From NCBI RefSeq assembly GCF_018991925.1, contig NW_024726235.1, positions 3,703,804 through 3,767,803 on the forward strand: a stretch of DNA of 64,000 bases. Reading direction: 5' to 3'. The notes below the pieces were generated by a model. That model did no database searches. It saw only the letters and a list, made by a program, of their open reading frames with translations, and was not told the origin of the DNA. How positions within the stretch are numbered: the first letter of the stretch is position 1; every line of letters begins with the position of its first letter. A program made the position numbers and the translations under genes. Below, in pieces: positions 48,938-61,740 of this stretch. The stretch is from Homarus americanus. Its lineage: Eukaryota > Arthropoda > Malacostraca > Decapoda > Nephropidae.

Positions 48938-49205
48938 ATAAGAACATAAGAATGGAGGAAACTGCAGCGGGCCTATTGGCCCATACTGGGCAGTCCCATT
49001 TCCACCCAACCCCAACATATAACCTATGTTTGAAGCTATCCAGCGTATTCGAGTTAATGATGATGTTTTGTAACTTGTTCCACTCATCCACTACTCTATT
49101 TCCAAACTAATGTTTACCTATTTCGCGCCTAAATCTAAATTTGTCTAATTGAAAACCATTGTTACGAGTTCGGTCCCGGTTGGATAAAACAAATGACATC
49201 AGCAA
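48938..49205 (-). mobile_element. Non-LTR retroelement 3' end fragment
   Basis: On the minus strand the sequence reads toward a 'gcagtttcctccattcttat' and 'gttcttatg' tail. Before it, FRFRREIG-like and VVDEWNKL-like peptides can be recognised. It is the counterpart in opposite orientation of the 2475-3072 element. It contains the decapod-typical stretch 'cgggcctattggcccata'. Confidence 0.7.
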
Positions 49206-49524
49206 CAAGTGTTCAGTAAACTCAGGTCGTGTGAGAAATGTTGCAGGCAAAGTTACACCGATACGATCTTATCTATACTGTATTTAGTTCAACATGTCAT
49301 GAGAAAAATAATGATAATATTGACATTCATTTTTGGGTCATTCTGGTATTTAATTTATAGTGACAATTGTTCTGGGATCATTCAATCAGGAGTAATTACG
49401 GGGTTCTAAAACTAGAGCGAGTTAGTCCATCTCTAAGGTACGAGGAAATATTAACCTAAGAATCCCTGACATTAATTTTTTTAATGCAATCGTAGACATG
49501 TGTGCGTTTGTGCATACGTCTTGA

Positions 49525-49556
<32 letters not shown>

Positions 49557-50017
49557 GACGTACATCCCTCACTAACTGCCAACATTAACCTAGGGATTAA
49601 CCCGGTAAGTCTCTACAGTAGTCTTCAGAGCGGCAGCCATGGCCCAGGACCACCGCCTCGTTGACTGAAATACTCCAAGGTTGTAGCGGGGAGGTGGTAA
49701 GTTGCCAAGTGGTGGGGAGCAGCTCGGAAAACCTCGCTTGTATGCTCAAAGATCCGTAAGGTAAATTGTATCCCTAATTGGAGATACGAGAACGCATTAA
49801 TTTAACTGACTTATTTAAGTTATGGTCCAAAATTCATCGCCAAAGTAGTCAAAGGTGAGGCATTCTCTTGTCTCTGGTGAAGAGAAAAATATAAGGATTA
49901 GAGTCCCGACTAATCAAAATTGAAGACTAAATATCGTTAAATGTTCTATTCTATAAGTATACACTTCGATAACAAGTAAGAATAAAACAGTATGATTTTG
50001 ATTTTGCCACTTGTAGC
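49206..50017. other. Noncoding spacer
   Basis: (CA)n at about 49526-49552. A 9-codon ATG frame in good context at 49639 is followed by a donor-like 'gtggtaagt', without other support. Confidence 0.4.
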
Positions 50018-51125
50018 GGCTAGTTTATTGTGCACCCCACACTCATCCTGTGAGCGGTAGCGCAAAAGGAAAACCGAGTAGAGTTTACAAAGGGTCATAA
50101 TAATTAACCCCCCGTTGTCAGGATATTATGGCACTGAATATTCACAACTGCGTGAGTACAGGCGTGTGAGGCAGTATGTCTGGCCTCACACTTTGTTATT
50201 CACGTTTGCGAGAGAAGTATTCAAGCACATTGTGTATTTGGTTCTATACATGAGAACTGATATAGGTACTAAGTGCAAAAAAGTGGATACAATCTTAACA
50301 TGTCGGTTATCTTGCCATTAGAGATGAAGTGTTGTGCCTTTTCACACACAGTGTGCTTGGACCTGTCCCTAAAAGGTTCTATCTTCACACAGTCGAGGAC
50401 GTAGTGTTCAAGTGTATGGCCATATGTCTGGCCACACACTTTACATATAGTCTTGTTAACATCTGCTTGAGGAACATACTGCCAGAGGTACTTATATCCT
50501 AACCTTAATCTAGCGGTTACAACATCTTGTAATCTAGTGATCTTGTTACTTGCTCCATATATATGTTTCACTTGATACATCTCATCATGGTAAACTAAGG
50601 ATCGACTAGTGCCTGTTTGCACTTGTCTACTTGCGTCAAATTCATCAATAAGTTCTTTCCTAATTACAGTTTTAAGGGTTCTTTTTGACAGACCCAAATT
50701 GTATTCAACGGTGTCTTTGTTAGACGCGAGTTTGGCGAGGGCATCAACTCTGTCATGTTTTATGAGGCCTATGTCAGAGGGGATCAACAACAGTTTGACC
50801 TTGACACCCCGGTCAACAAGGTACGCCAATTTGTGTCTGGCTTCAGAAACAAGCGCGTGACAACTTCAGTTGAGGGTGTCAAGAGCAAGTAGTGAGGATA
50901 GAGAGTCAGTGATGATGAGACTGTCAGTCTCAGTGGTTTGAATGAATTTAATGGCTATGAGTATGGCAACTAATTCAGTTTGTAGAGTGGATGCCCAGTT
51001 GTTAATTCTAACTCCTTTCTCAATTATATTACCGCCAGGTTGAGTCATGACAATAGCACTACCAGCCCTCCCACAGGTGTGGGTTGTGATGGAATGCGTC
51101 TGACTACTTGTTGCTTGGCACCAGT
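50018..51125 (-). mobile_element. Non-LTR retrotransposon 3' end: RNase H domain plus C-terminal zinc knuckle
   Basis: On the minus strand a single frame from about 51125 to 50272 encodes an RNase H-like domain. THTCGRAGSAIVM comes first, then TLQTELVAILIAI with the catalytic Glu and SLIITDSLSSLLAL with the Asp. Farther on is HDRVDALAKLA with the last Asp. Then come RLRLGYKYLWQYVP and the Cys/His motif ICKVCGQTYGHTLEHYVLDC, typical of the C-termini of I/Jockey-like elements. One in-frame TGA (about 50871) follows ALDTLN; no frame shift was found. The reverse transcriptase and endonuclease parts are absent. The untranslated tail, 50018-50110 (ggctagtttattgtgcacccc on the plus strand), resembles 39128-39185. 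Confidence 0.8.
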
Positions 51126-51284
51126 GAACAGCGGCCTTGAAAGGCAGTGCTTGCGAAAAATTTCACGATCAACATCGTGGGAGGGTTACTGAGACACTGA
51201 TTACTGACACTCTTACTGACTCAAGTCATAACACAGACATACTAACGAAGATGGCGGAAAACTGCAGTATAAATAATAAATCTA

Positions 51285-51350
51285 ACCTAACCTAATCTAA
51301 CCTAACCTAACCTAACCTAACCTAACCTAACTTAACCTAAGCTAAGCTAA
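51285..51350. repeat. Interstitial (CCTAA)n run
   Basis: About 13 pentamers of the telomere-like unit, slightly degenerate at the right end (cttaa, gctaa). Confidence 0.9.
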
Positions 51351-51473
51351 CCCCTATAATTATAATCAACTTACAACACATTACTAACAGACACACAACC
51401 AACACACCCTACATATACACTACTGCCCTCCACCAGTATCTTCCCCTGCCTTGAGTGTTTCTGTTGGTGTGTG

Positions 51474-51530
<57 letters not shown>

Positions 51531-52995
51531 GCCTCAGTCAAGTCAGTTATTGAACCAGTCAGTCAAGTCAGTTATTGGGCCAGTTAGTCAGTCTCCAAGC
51601 AAAGACCATTATTACTTTGACTTCAAAAACCTGTATCGGAATAATGCCGAGTTACTGATAACCTGATGATTAGCCCTGAACATATTTTACCTAATAAGTA
51701 AACACCCTAACAAAAACTTAACCTAACCCCAAAGGTAACGTTAGGGTGTTTAATCAATTTAGGCTAAAAAGTCGACGTGAGGTGGATGTGTGGGGTCACT
51801 GCCCTCACTGATCCCTAAAATAACTTCCTTGCATAAGCTGCACCATCTTGCATAATGGAGGTATGTAAATAAGTGAGCTACGGACTAAACAACACAGATG
51901 ATCTAATTATTTCTCTCCCCTTGTGAGCCTCAGAGATCAAGTCGCCCTGACCTACATATCGGTCCCAGTGAGGTGATCCCTTAACACCGCCTCGTCGTCA
52001 CTTCGGCGGTACAATAAAGCTTAACATAGAAGTTTATGAAGATGGGGGATGTTTACCGTGTGAAGATTACCTTAGGGGTATTCATTAAGGTTCAGTGGAA
52101 AACCATTACTGCACTGCACACATCACAATCCCTGCGTAGTTCACTTTAATTAGTTTTGAAATTGAAGGAAATGGATGCAATATGGAGTAGAATAGTAGAT
52201 GATACTTATAACTATGATTATAAACAGAGTCGAGTAGCTAAGGCAATGGAAACAGTACAGTTATTAGTTAAAGCGGAGAGGAAGATTCCACCACTAAATT
52301 AATCTGTTAATTTGTTTGGAATAGAAGAGTCTTGCTTCTGGTGATGATAAGAATATAATGCTTTGTTTCATTTACGCTTAACGTGAGTTACCGGAAGAAC
52401 ACGGTAGCCAGAGGTCGATATTATCTTGTTTTAACACAGTGGGCGACCGACTCCAGTCAAGCCAGCATCAATATATTAACATAACAATATTAAGGTACAA
52501 TTGTTAAAATATTCTCTTTTCTGTTAATATAATGAATATATTCGTTATATTAGTTAATCTCCCTCGACACCAATAGTATAAGAGACGAAACACTTATCAC
52601 AAAAAACGGGCGAGTCTTAGAGAAGTATTTTAAGATATTTTAGTTTTTTATCTCAGGGCCCTAAGTCTCCGTAGTAGCAGGATCCCTCGGCTTGGCTCGG
52701 CAACAACATGGACCAAAATAATCAAGTGCATTATTGGCGGAGCCTCAGTATGCCTCAGAGGTCCCTGGTTACTTCTCACTCCTGTTTGGCACCGGAGTAA
52801 CGCTCAAACAGTCAACCGTGCAGGAATCTCGCTCCAACAGCAAGCAGCGGAAGAAGTCATTTGCATGGTGGCCGTAGTGGAGGGATGGTCATAAAGCCGT
52901 GTGTTGGTGTGTAGAGACAAACTCGGGAGTGTCGTGGTTGTGTAGAGAGAGAAGGACCGGCCACAATAACACCGACGTGCGAGTGTCTGGCCGTC
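51351..52995. other. Region upstream of the Ig/FN3 gene
   Basis: (GT)n at 51466-51528 and the dispersed repeat at 51660-51765. From about 52690 the sequence is likely promoter or 5' UTR of the Ig/FN3 gene. Two short frames with ATG (52708, 30 codons; 52865, 9 codons) would be upstream ORFs if transcribed. No TATA box could be selected. Confidence 0.45.
51660..51765. repeat. Dispersed repeat family copy
   Basis: 'ctgatgattagccctgaaca', 'ttacctaataagtaaacacc' and 'cttaacctaaccc' face 'ggtaacgttagggtgtttaa', so complementary module halves flank a TTAGG-like core. Confidence 0.6.
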
Positions 52996-55900
52996 ATGTT
53001 TACATCAATATTAATATTATGTGTTGGGCTGCTGGCCCTGACCAGTAAGTATAAGAGAGAGTGTTGCTTATTATGTTTCATTATGTGATAAGACCTTTGG
53101 TGTAGCTAATGAGAAATATTTACGTGTAATGATGAAAATACTGTATTGGTAACACGTGGGGTTGTGTTGTGTACACTGGCGTAGAACTAAGAAGCGTTTA
53201 TGGTTACTCTTACCTAACACAAGATGATGGTTGTAGCCCGTGACAACAACCATCGCCAGGTAGAGGGCTGTGGTGGTGGTAGGTTGTGGTTGTCGCAGCA
53301 CACACGCACAAGAGCTGTCCTTGGTTCGCAGCAGTAACCCTTAGGACAGGAGACGAGTGCAATATCCACTTGGCCACAATATTTATTAAGGCATTACGAG
53401 GCACTGAGTCCCTTCATCACGTATACTCCCCCATGACAGGTCAGAACATAGGCTGGGTAAACGTATAAATCCCTCCTTGTTTTATGTTCAATGCCACACC
53501 AATGAACCCAACGAAACCCTGATGAACCCCCGTGAACCCTATGTATACTCCAATGAACCCCACTTTACCCTATGTATAACCTTACTTAACCTCTACGAAC
53601 TGCACGTGCGAATACCCAATGTAATTCAATGAATCCGAATAACTTCCAATGGTGCCAAAAAGAAGACTGGTGAGCAACAATGGTACCCAATCAACCTCCT
53701 GTGTCCAAGTGATGAGATCCAATGCCACTACTGAGGAACGTTTGTATAGTAGTGGAACGTTTGTGTACTAGTGAAACGTTTTAAATTAGTGGAACGTTTG
53801 TGTATTAGTGAAACATTTGTGTAGTTGTGGAACGTTTGTGTATGAATGGAACGTTTGTGTACGAATGGAACGTTTGTGTAGTAGTGAAACCTCATATGAA
53901 TCTTTATGTGCTAATAAATGTTAACTACGTGAAAAATAATAATGAAAACCAGGTACATAAGTGTTTTTCTTGTTTTTCTACAATATACAAAAGTTGAGGT
54001 TTTAGTCTCAAATAATCGTAAGTTCAAGTTTTCTAATCGTAATTTGGGACGAGACGATTAGTGCGTTAAAAATATTCACTCGTAAGAAGATAAAATAATG
54101 TGTCTGGTAGTAGAAGCACAGTGTAAATTTTATGCCATTTTCACCGATTTAATGCCATGGTATTATCGAGCCGGTAGATACGTTATATCTCCAATAAGAG
54201 GAAAAAAATAACTTACGACCCTCTCAGAATCCGTACCTGGATATCTTAAATGAGACGTTTAGATTACCATATTCAGGTGTTCTTTAAGGTGAACACAACT
54301 CATCTGGAGGAGGTCCAAGTTCAGGATTCCAGCAGGTATCACCGCATCCTCTGCCAACGCCCAGAACGATTTGATTATTAGCGTGTACGTAAAAGGTCTT
54401 ATAACAGAATGAGTTTAAGAGATCTTTGTTGTCGGAGCGCAATAACACAGTGTTATATCATCAACCATCTTTATTTGTTGATGACTGGTGTGTGAGCTAG
54501 TGCAGAATACATGTTTAAAGGCTTCAGCTGTGAGTTAATGCAGTTCCACAGTTTTGAAGATAATTGGAATTTGGAAGGGAGGGGTGGGTGTCCTGGGCTA
54601 GGAGATAGTGGCACAGTATCTCCTGGGTGGGATGCCCGGGTGAAGCCATGTAACTCAACTAGTACATTATAATATTAACAATACAACCTCTATCTCCCAC
54701 TCTTATGTTGTTTACTTTTGTGGTTGAGGACTTGATTCAGTCTTCTTCAGAAGATGTGAGAAGCAATGCACCAGTTTAATTTAATTGTGTCCTCCACTGT
54801 CCAGGAATTAGAGTACTGGGAGAAAACCTGTGATAACACCTTTCTCACACCTGTCTGTGGCCGGGTATCCAACCCAGGATACAAGCTTCGAGATACGCGT
54901 GTTACCGTTGCACCACCAACATCCCCTTTATTTTTGTTTATTTACCGGTTAGTGAAGGTCAGTTGACCCTCATCGTGGGTTTAGACATAAATCTGGTTAA
55001 GGTTTACAAAGTGCTAGTTGTGGTTTGTTATACAGTAAATCATATTAGTTTTATGTTAACTATGACGTGTTGATGTAGTAATGGTTGGTACAGTACACAG
55101 GTGTCGTAGTATTGGCTAAGCTGTGGTTCTGAAGTAAAGACTAAATCATTTGTGGTCAGTTTACCTCATATAGAAGCAAACACGAAGAGCAAGTTACGTA
55201 AGAACCTAGCAAAGCCTGGATGACCGCCAGGTGTTGAGTGTGTTGTGGTATTTGTGAAGACTGTGCCAGCTATCCCACCAGCGACGGCACGACAACGTGG
55301 GCGAGTAGCACAAAAAACAGGCACTAATACACACTATATAACAATCTCCACTCTACTTCACCACAATTAGAAAATGATGTTGGTAAGCAGCAGTAAGAGG
55401 TGTTGACGCGCCCTCTTCAGCAGAGTAATGACGTACAGTAAACTAGTGGAAAATGAGATCATCTTTAATCCCGTAGTGTTCATACTTGCTTTACCATCTG
55501 GGTAATAAACAATGTGATGATGCCATCAACAAAAAAATGGAAATTTGATTTCGTTCTCTTTGCTCCTCGTCCAATAGGTGTAAATCATAATTATCTTCGA
55601 GTATTGCCAATATTTTGGTGACTAAAATAAAAACAAATGTACACTACTTATCCTCCTCTCGAATACATCGCTGTGGACACAAGTTCGGTGGTCAAGTTGC
55701 ATAGCAGTTTACTGTCTGGTATCATCCTTACAGTACACTTCGCTACCTGTACCAATATGTCCAGCCAGTCAGCCTCTTTCTCTCTGACTTATACTAATAC
55801 GTGATTTATTTATTTCAACAAACATAATATTCATTTGGTCCAATTTTGGTCTTCAGTAGCGTTATGCTGGAAACAATGTATGGTCTGAAAATTGTATTTA

Positions 55901-58900
55901 TTAAAATCAAAGGTTTGTTTTATAATCTATCCATGTTACTTGAATAAACCGTCACTCTGGCAGCCGGTCTGATAACATCAGAAGTTCTCGGACCATTGTG
56001 AGAAGAAAGTAAATCAAGCAAATTAAGTTGTAGGACCTATAACGAAGGCCGTTCCTATATCTAGACTTTTCATTTATTTAAAACGGCCAAAAACGGACCA
56101 CCAGACTGGTGCCTGCACTCCAACGCCTCAGTTACCCAGAGAGTTTAGAACACCTGCAGTTGTCTAATACCTTATACTATAGTGGGACAAATAGAAGCTT
56201 ATAAGCATTTTTCAGTCGGGCGTTCATTTCTGAAGCTGGCGAAGGCCTAGCGAGGCACTAGGGGGTCACAGCTGAAGGATGAAGAAGCCACAAGTTAAAA
56301 AAATTGCCAGGAAAACTTTTTGGACTGAGAGTTGTTGAAACGGCACCGGATGTGAGCTCATTTAAGACTAGACTTGACCAACACTTGCACAGGTTCAAGT
56401 ACATTCTAGAGTCAGTACATGCCCACTACTTAACAACAGTGCATCAGAGAGACGTGGCCGATTGCCCAAGCGGTTAACGAGCCGCTAAGTGGCGAGGAGA
56501 ATGAAGTAAATGTATTTTTAATTTTACTCCTATCCCCCCCAGGCCCCGTTGTAGGTCGATGACCTGTGCCAGGGTGGGCTATTCCCCGTAAGAAAGACAA
56601 CTTTTAACATTGACCAGCATTTTCTATTTTTCAGGTTTTCCCAAAACTTTAGAAGAATCATCTTAGACATGTCTGGTTGATAAAAAAAATAGATAGATAG
56701 ACAGAGAGATATATATCCCGGACAGACTATTAACAGATCCACAATTTCCCGGACATAATAACATGTGTATTGGTCGGCAGATCCGTCAAGCAGCCAGAGT
56801 CGGTGGGATCCGGTGATGATTACTAAACCAGAGGCTTTCCTGGGTCAGGTGGGCGCCTCCATCACCCTCCCCTGCTCCATCAGGAACGCAGGTGAGCAAT
56901 AATTATTTAGCCTCGTTAATTAAAAAGGAACAATACAGTTACAAAACAAAGCCACATAAATTCAATTTCTCGACATGGGACAGCCACAGACCCTAGTACA
57001 GGTACACACGATCCCTTAAGAGTTTAAACCTGCGTCACCTTGGTCCTCCTCTACAATGCTCTGAGTGAGTTCAGTAATTATCTTTTACGGATAACAGTAA
57101 TCAAGGATCACTAATTGACTCTCAAAGGACGTGATGACCGAGTGGGACACAGCGCTCGCTTCCTGTACTTTGAATAATTGGTTCGCGCCCAGAGACACCC
57201 CTTGTTTACCCAGGTGTGAATGGGACCCACTTTAACATTGTTTTCCATTAGTCACACCTGCATCGTCTGGTTCCTCCCCTGACAGGACGTAAGTCAGTAT
57301 TCTGGTTCAAGGGAGAGCCACCGACAGGCAGGGAGCTGATTATGCAGGTGAAGCGTATCCGAGGGAAATTCGTGGTGCCCCGCCAGTACCAACGGGTCCT
57401 GCAGGCGGGCAAGCTGGCCACCCAGGGCACTGATCTCACCATCAACGACCTCACCTTCGACGATGCTGACAGCTACACCTGCAGCGTCGCCTGGGCCAAA
57501 CAGACCGTCACCCACACGCTGGAGGTCGTCGGTAAGTCGAGGCGACTATCTGTTGATCACTAGTGTCCACAAACGCACCGAGATCTTACCAGCCACACAG
57601 ACCCAAATCACCGTGACGACTGTGGTGATTTGGGGACTAAATAGATCTAAGTTCAGACCATAACTTTGTAGAACAATCATTCACACAGTGTTTCTCAATC
57701 ACTAATGGCACTATGTATGTATGTATGTATATGTATTTTTAGCATAACTGACGTCACACCATTACCACCACACTCAACACCCCTTCGTCGCCACCCTACA
57801 GCAGGAGGAGGACCAGATGTGGTGTCTCAACCGTCGCCAGAGCTCCAGGTGGTGTATGACCCGCCCAGCCTCAGGGCCTCCGTGGCTTTAGGTGATTCCA
57901 CCAGCCTCAACTGCACCGCCACCGGCTACCCCTCCCCTACCCTCAGCTGGCGCAAGGAGGTGAGTCAGTCTCTTATACCTGTTACAAGGAGGTGAGTCAG
58001 TCTCTTATACCTGATACAAGGAGGTACGTCAGTCCCTTATACAAGGAGGTGATTCAGTTCCTGGGGCTGTTACACACATACTGCATTAATATATAAGTGG
58101 CAGGCAGCATATCAACACCCACTCACATTCCCCACCCCATCTCTCCCCACCTCCCTCACTATCTCTCCCACCTCTCACTCATCTCCCTACCTCACACATT
58201 CCTCCCTTACCTCCTCACTATCTCTCCCTACCTCCCCACCATTCTCCCCCCACCCTCACTCACATCTCTCCTCCCCACCTCTCACTCATCTCCCCACCTC
58301 TCACCATCTCTCCCTCTACCTCCCACTATCTCCCACCTCTCACTACCTCCCTACCTCCCACTATCTCTCCCCACCTCTCACCATCTCCCCACCTCTCACT
58401 ATCTCCCTACCACTCATTATCTCCCACCTCTCACCATCTCTCCCCACCTCCCTCACTCATCTCTCCACCTCCCACCACATCTCTCCCCCACCTCCCACTA
58501 TCTCTCCCACCTCACTCATCTCTCCCCACCTTCCCACTATCTTCTCCCCACCTCTCACTATCTCTCCCCACCTCTCACTATCTCTCCCCACCTCTCACTA
58601 TCTCTCCCCACCTCTCACTATCTCTCCCTACCTCTCATTATCTCTCCCCACCTCTCACTATCTCTCCCTACCTCTCACCCTCTAAATCTCACCAAACTCC
58701 CCCTCACCCCTTTTATCTCTGTCTCACCGTCTCTCCATCTCTCCTCCCTAGGGTGAAGCACAGATTCTAAGTGAGAACTCTACCCTCACCCTAACCGAAG
58801 TGACTACTGAGGACGCTGGTCGCTACGTGTGTACAGCGTCCAACGGCGGTGTCCTACAGGATCAAGACGGCTCCTTCGACGTACAAGGAGTGTAAGAAGG

Positions 58901-60723
58901 TCCATTGGGTGGGGGGGGAGGGGACGTGGGGTGGGAGGGGGGGGGTGAGGGGTTAGGGGTGGGGGTGAGGGGGTGAAGGTGGAGGTAAGGGTTGTGGGGG
59001 GTGTGGGGAGTGTTTGGGAGGGGACATTGGGAGTATGAGAAGGTAGGAGGAAGAATGGGAGGAAGAGATGGAAGAATAAAGAAGGACTAGAGAGGGAGAG
59101 AGGGAGTAAGGGAAGAAGGATGCAAGTAAGAGAGGGGGGGAGGAAGAGGAATGGAGAGAGAGAGAGAGAGAGTGTGTGTGTGTGTGTGTGTGTTCATGAA
59201 ATATCAATCTATTAAAATATTTCATAAGTTATTATTACAATTGCTGTACTGATATACATTCCTTGAGAATATTATGGAAATATTAAATATTTGAATCATT
59301 ATCACCATCACCACCACCACCATCATCACTATCACCACCACTACCACCTCACTGACTTACAGACGTGGAGGTGGAGTCAGTGACGCCCCGAGTTGTGGTA
59401 CAGAGTGAGGAGCGGAGTACCCAGCTGGCCTGTAGGGTCAAAGGTTACCCCAAGCCTCAGGTCAGTTACCCACTGTTGACCTCCAGAATAAAACAGCCTC
59501 TATGGTGTCAGTTCTTAAGTGTAATTTTAGGAAGCCTTTCTTATATGGACAGTCTTAAAATGTGGAAAATAAATGAAAAGAAAAAAGTTTCAGAAGTACT
59601 AATAATTATTATTTTTTATTAATAAAAAAATAAATTGCTGAGGGTGTGTGACGGGAGGCACTGCAGGGAAATATACTGTATATGTAGATTTGTTCTTTGT
59701 TCTTTCATGGGCGAAGTTAAAGTTTTGAAGCCCAGGTACAGGTGTGGATGAGGAACTGAGGTGATTATGACAGATGGAGTAGTGTGTTGCAGTGAGAATA
59801 AACAGAGGCAGTGTGAGAAGTGTTGGTTATAGGTGAAAGCAGGAGAGGAGAGTGGTAGAGATGATGGTCTCCTTCACGTGTTGTGTCGTCAGATCACACA
59901 GGTTAATGATGGTTCTCCTCCAGGTGGTGTGGTATACCAATGAAGGTCCTGTGAACGTGGATGACACTCACATCTACCACACCCAAGATGACATCCACTA
60001 CCTCCAGGTAATGTCTTCCTCACTACCTCCAGGTACTGTCTCTCTCACTACCTCCAGGTAATGTCTCCCTCACTATCTCCAGGTACTGTCTCTCTCACTA
60101 CCTCCAGGTACTGTCTCTCTCACTACCTCCAGGTACTGTCTCTCTCATTACCTCCAGGTACTGTCTCTCTCACTATCTCCAGGTAATGTCTCCCCTACTA
60201 CCTCCAGGTAATGTCTCCCTCACTAACTCCAGGTACTGTCTCTCTCACTACCTCCAGGTAATGTCTCCCCCTACTACGGTAATGTCTCCCTCACAACTCC
60301 AGGTACTGTCTCTCTCACTACCTCCAGGTATGTCTCCCTCACTACCTCCAGGTAATGTCTTCCCTCACTACCTCCAGGTAATGTCTCCCTCACTACCTCA
60401 ACTGCCCTCTCTCACTCCCTCACTACCTCCAGGTACTGTCTCTCTCACTATCTCAAGGTAATGTCTCCCTCACTACCTCCAGGTACTGTCTCTCTCACTA
60501 TCTCCAGGTAATGTCTCCCTCACTACCTCCAGGTACTGTCTCTCTCACTACCTCCAGGTACTGTCTCTCTCACTATCTCCAGGTAATGTCTCCCCTACTA
60601 CCTTCAGGTAATGTCTCCCCCACGATCTCCAGGTATGCTTCACTGCCTTTTCCTTAAAATCTCCTCCACCCCCCCCAACCTCCTCTTACATAGTGCTCCT
60701 ATTCTTAAGTGTCACGTGATGGG

Positions 60724-60770
<47 letters not shown>

Positions 60771-61652
60771 CTTTCTCTCTCTCTCACTAGCTGCTGGAGT
60801 TAACGCCGTCGTCCCTAGGAAACTACCAGTGCTACGTGTACAACCAGCGCTCGAGGGACCTGGCCACCATCTCCGTGGAGGCCGCCCCTGGTCCAGTCCA
60901 CATCCTGCAGGTGTCCCCGACCGCTGACTACGGCTCCTACAAAATCACTTGGGAGGTTGAGAGTCTCGCCCCTATCAAGTTCTACTATTTCTTCTATAGG
61001 CAGGTGAGTAGCGGGAGGTCGTGTCGTGTCGTGTCGTGTCGCGTTAGAGTGTATCGTCTCATGATATATATTATTAATGTTTCACCAGTACTTCCACCCC
61101 TGACGCCACGCTGTTGCCTGACCTTCTTGCAGGAGGGGTCAGAGAACATGGTGAGCAGCAGCGTGGAGGGGTCACCCACGCCGGACATCAACGACACTCA
61201 TTACCTGAAGAACACCTTCCTCTCCTTCACCCCGGGATTCACATACGAAATCATGATACGCGCTGTAGCTCATGAGCACCAGCCTGGACCGGATATGGAC
61301 AAGCCCTTCTACTTCACCGCCCCCGCCACCTCCTCCAGCGGTGAGTTAGACCATCCCCTTGTTGACGACGGAATACTGACTGACTCTCCCTTCCTTGAGT
61401 ATGATAAAAATTAATTGTGATGACTTAACCCCTTGCATACGATGACTTAACCCCTTCTGTAAGTTGGTTTAATTCCATGAGAACGATGATACTATGGTTA
61501 CAGGGCTGAGACATGGTACTCAAGACGCTGATCATTAACCTCTTCAGCACCATAACTCAGCTGAATATATTAGCCTCTATATATTCAGCCTTTCACCTGT
61601 ACTCAAGATCTTTAAGCATCGTTCACTATGTCCAAAATTTCTGAACGAGACA

Positions 61653-61740
<88 letters not shown>

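Larger units (their letters stand above)
53045..56780. other. First intron of the Ig/FN3 gene
   Basis: A 3.7-kb intron between the signal-peptide exon and Ig1. It contains a ~20-bp minisatellite (53735-53895), a tRNA-derived repeat (about 54840-54930) and a retroelement fragment (56240-56460). Otherwise unremarkable. Confidence 0.65.

Noticed and set aside
49639..49668. Nine-residue ORF in strong initiation context followed by a donor-like site
   Set aside because: Too short and without a linked second exon; the context could be chance.
56452..56500. tRNA-like 'gtggccgattgcccaagcgg'
   Set aside because: Resembles the first third of a tRNA-Ser/Leu, but no anticodon arm or B box follows, and it is probably part of the preceding retroelement tail.
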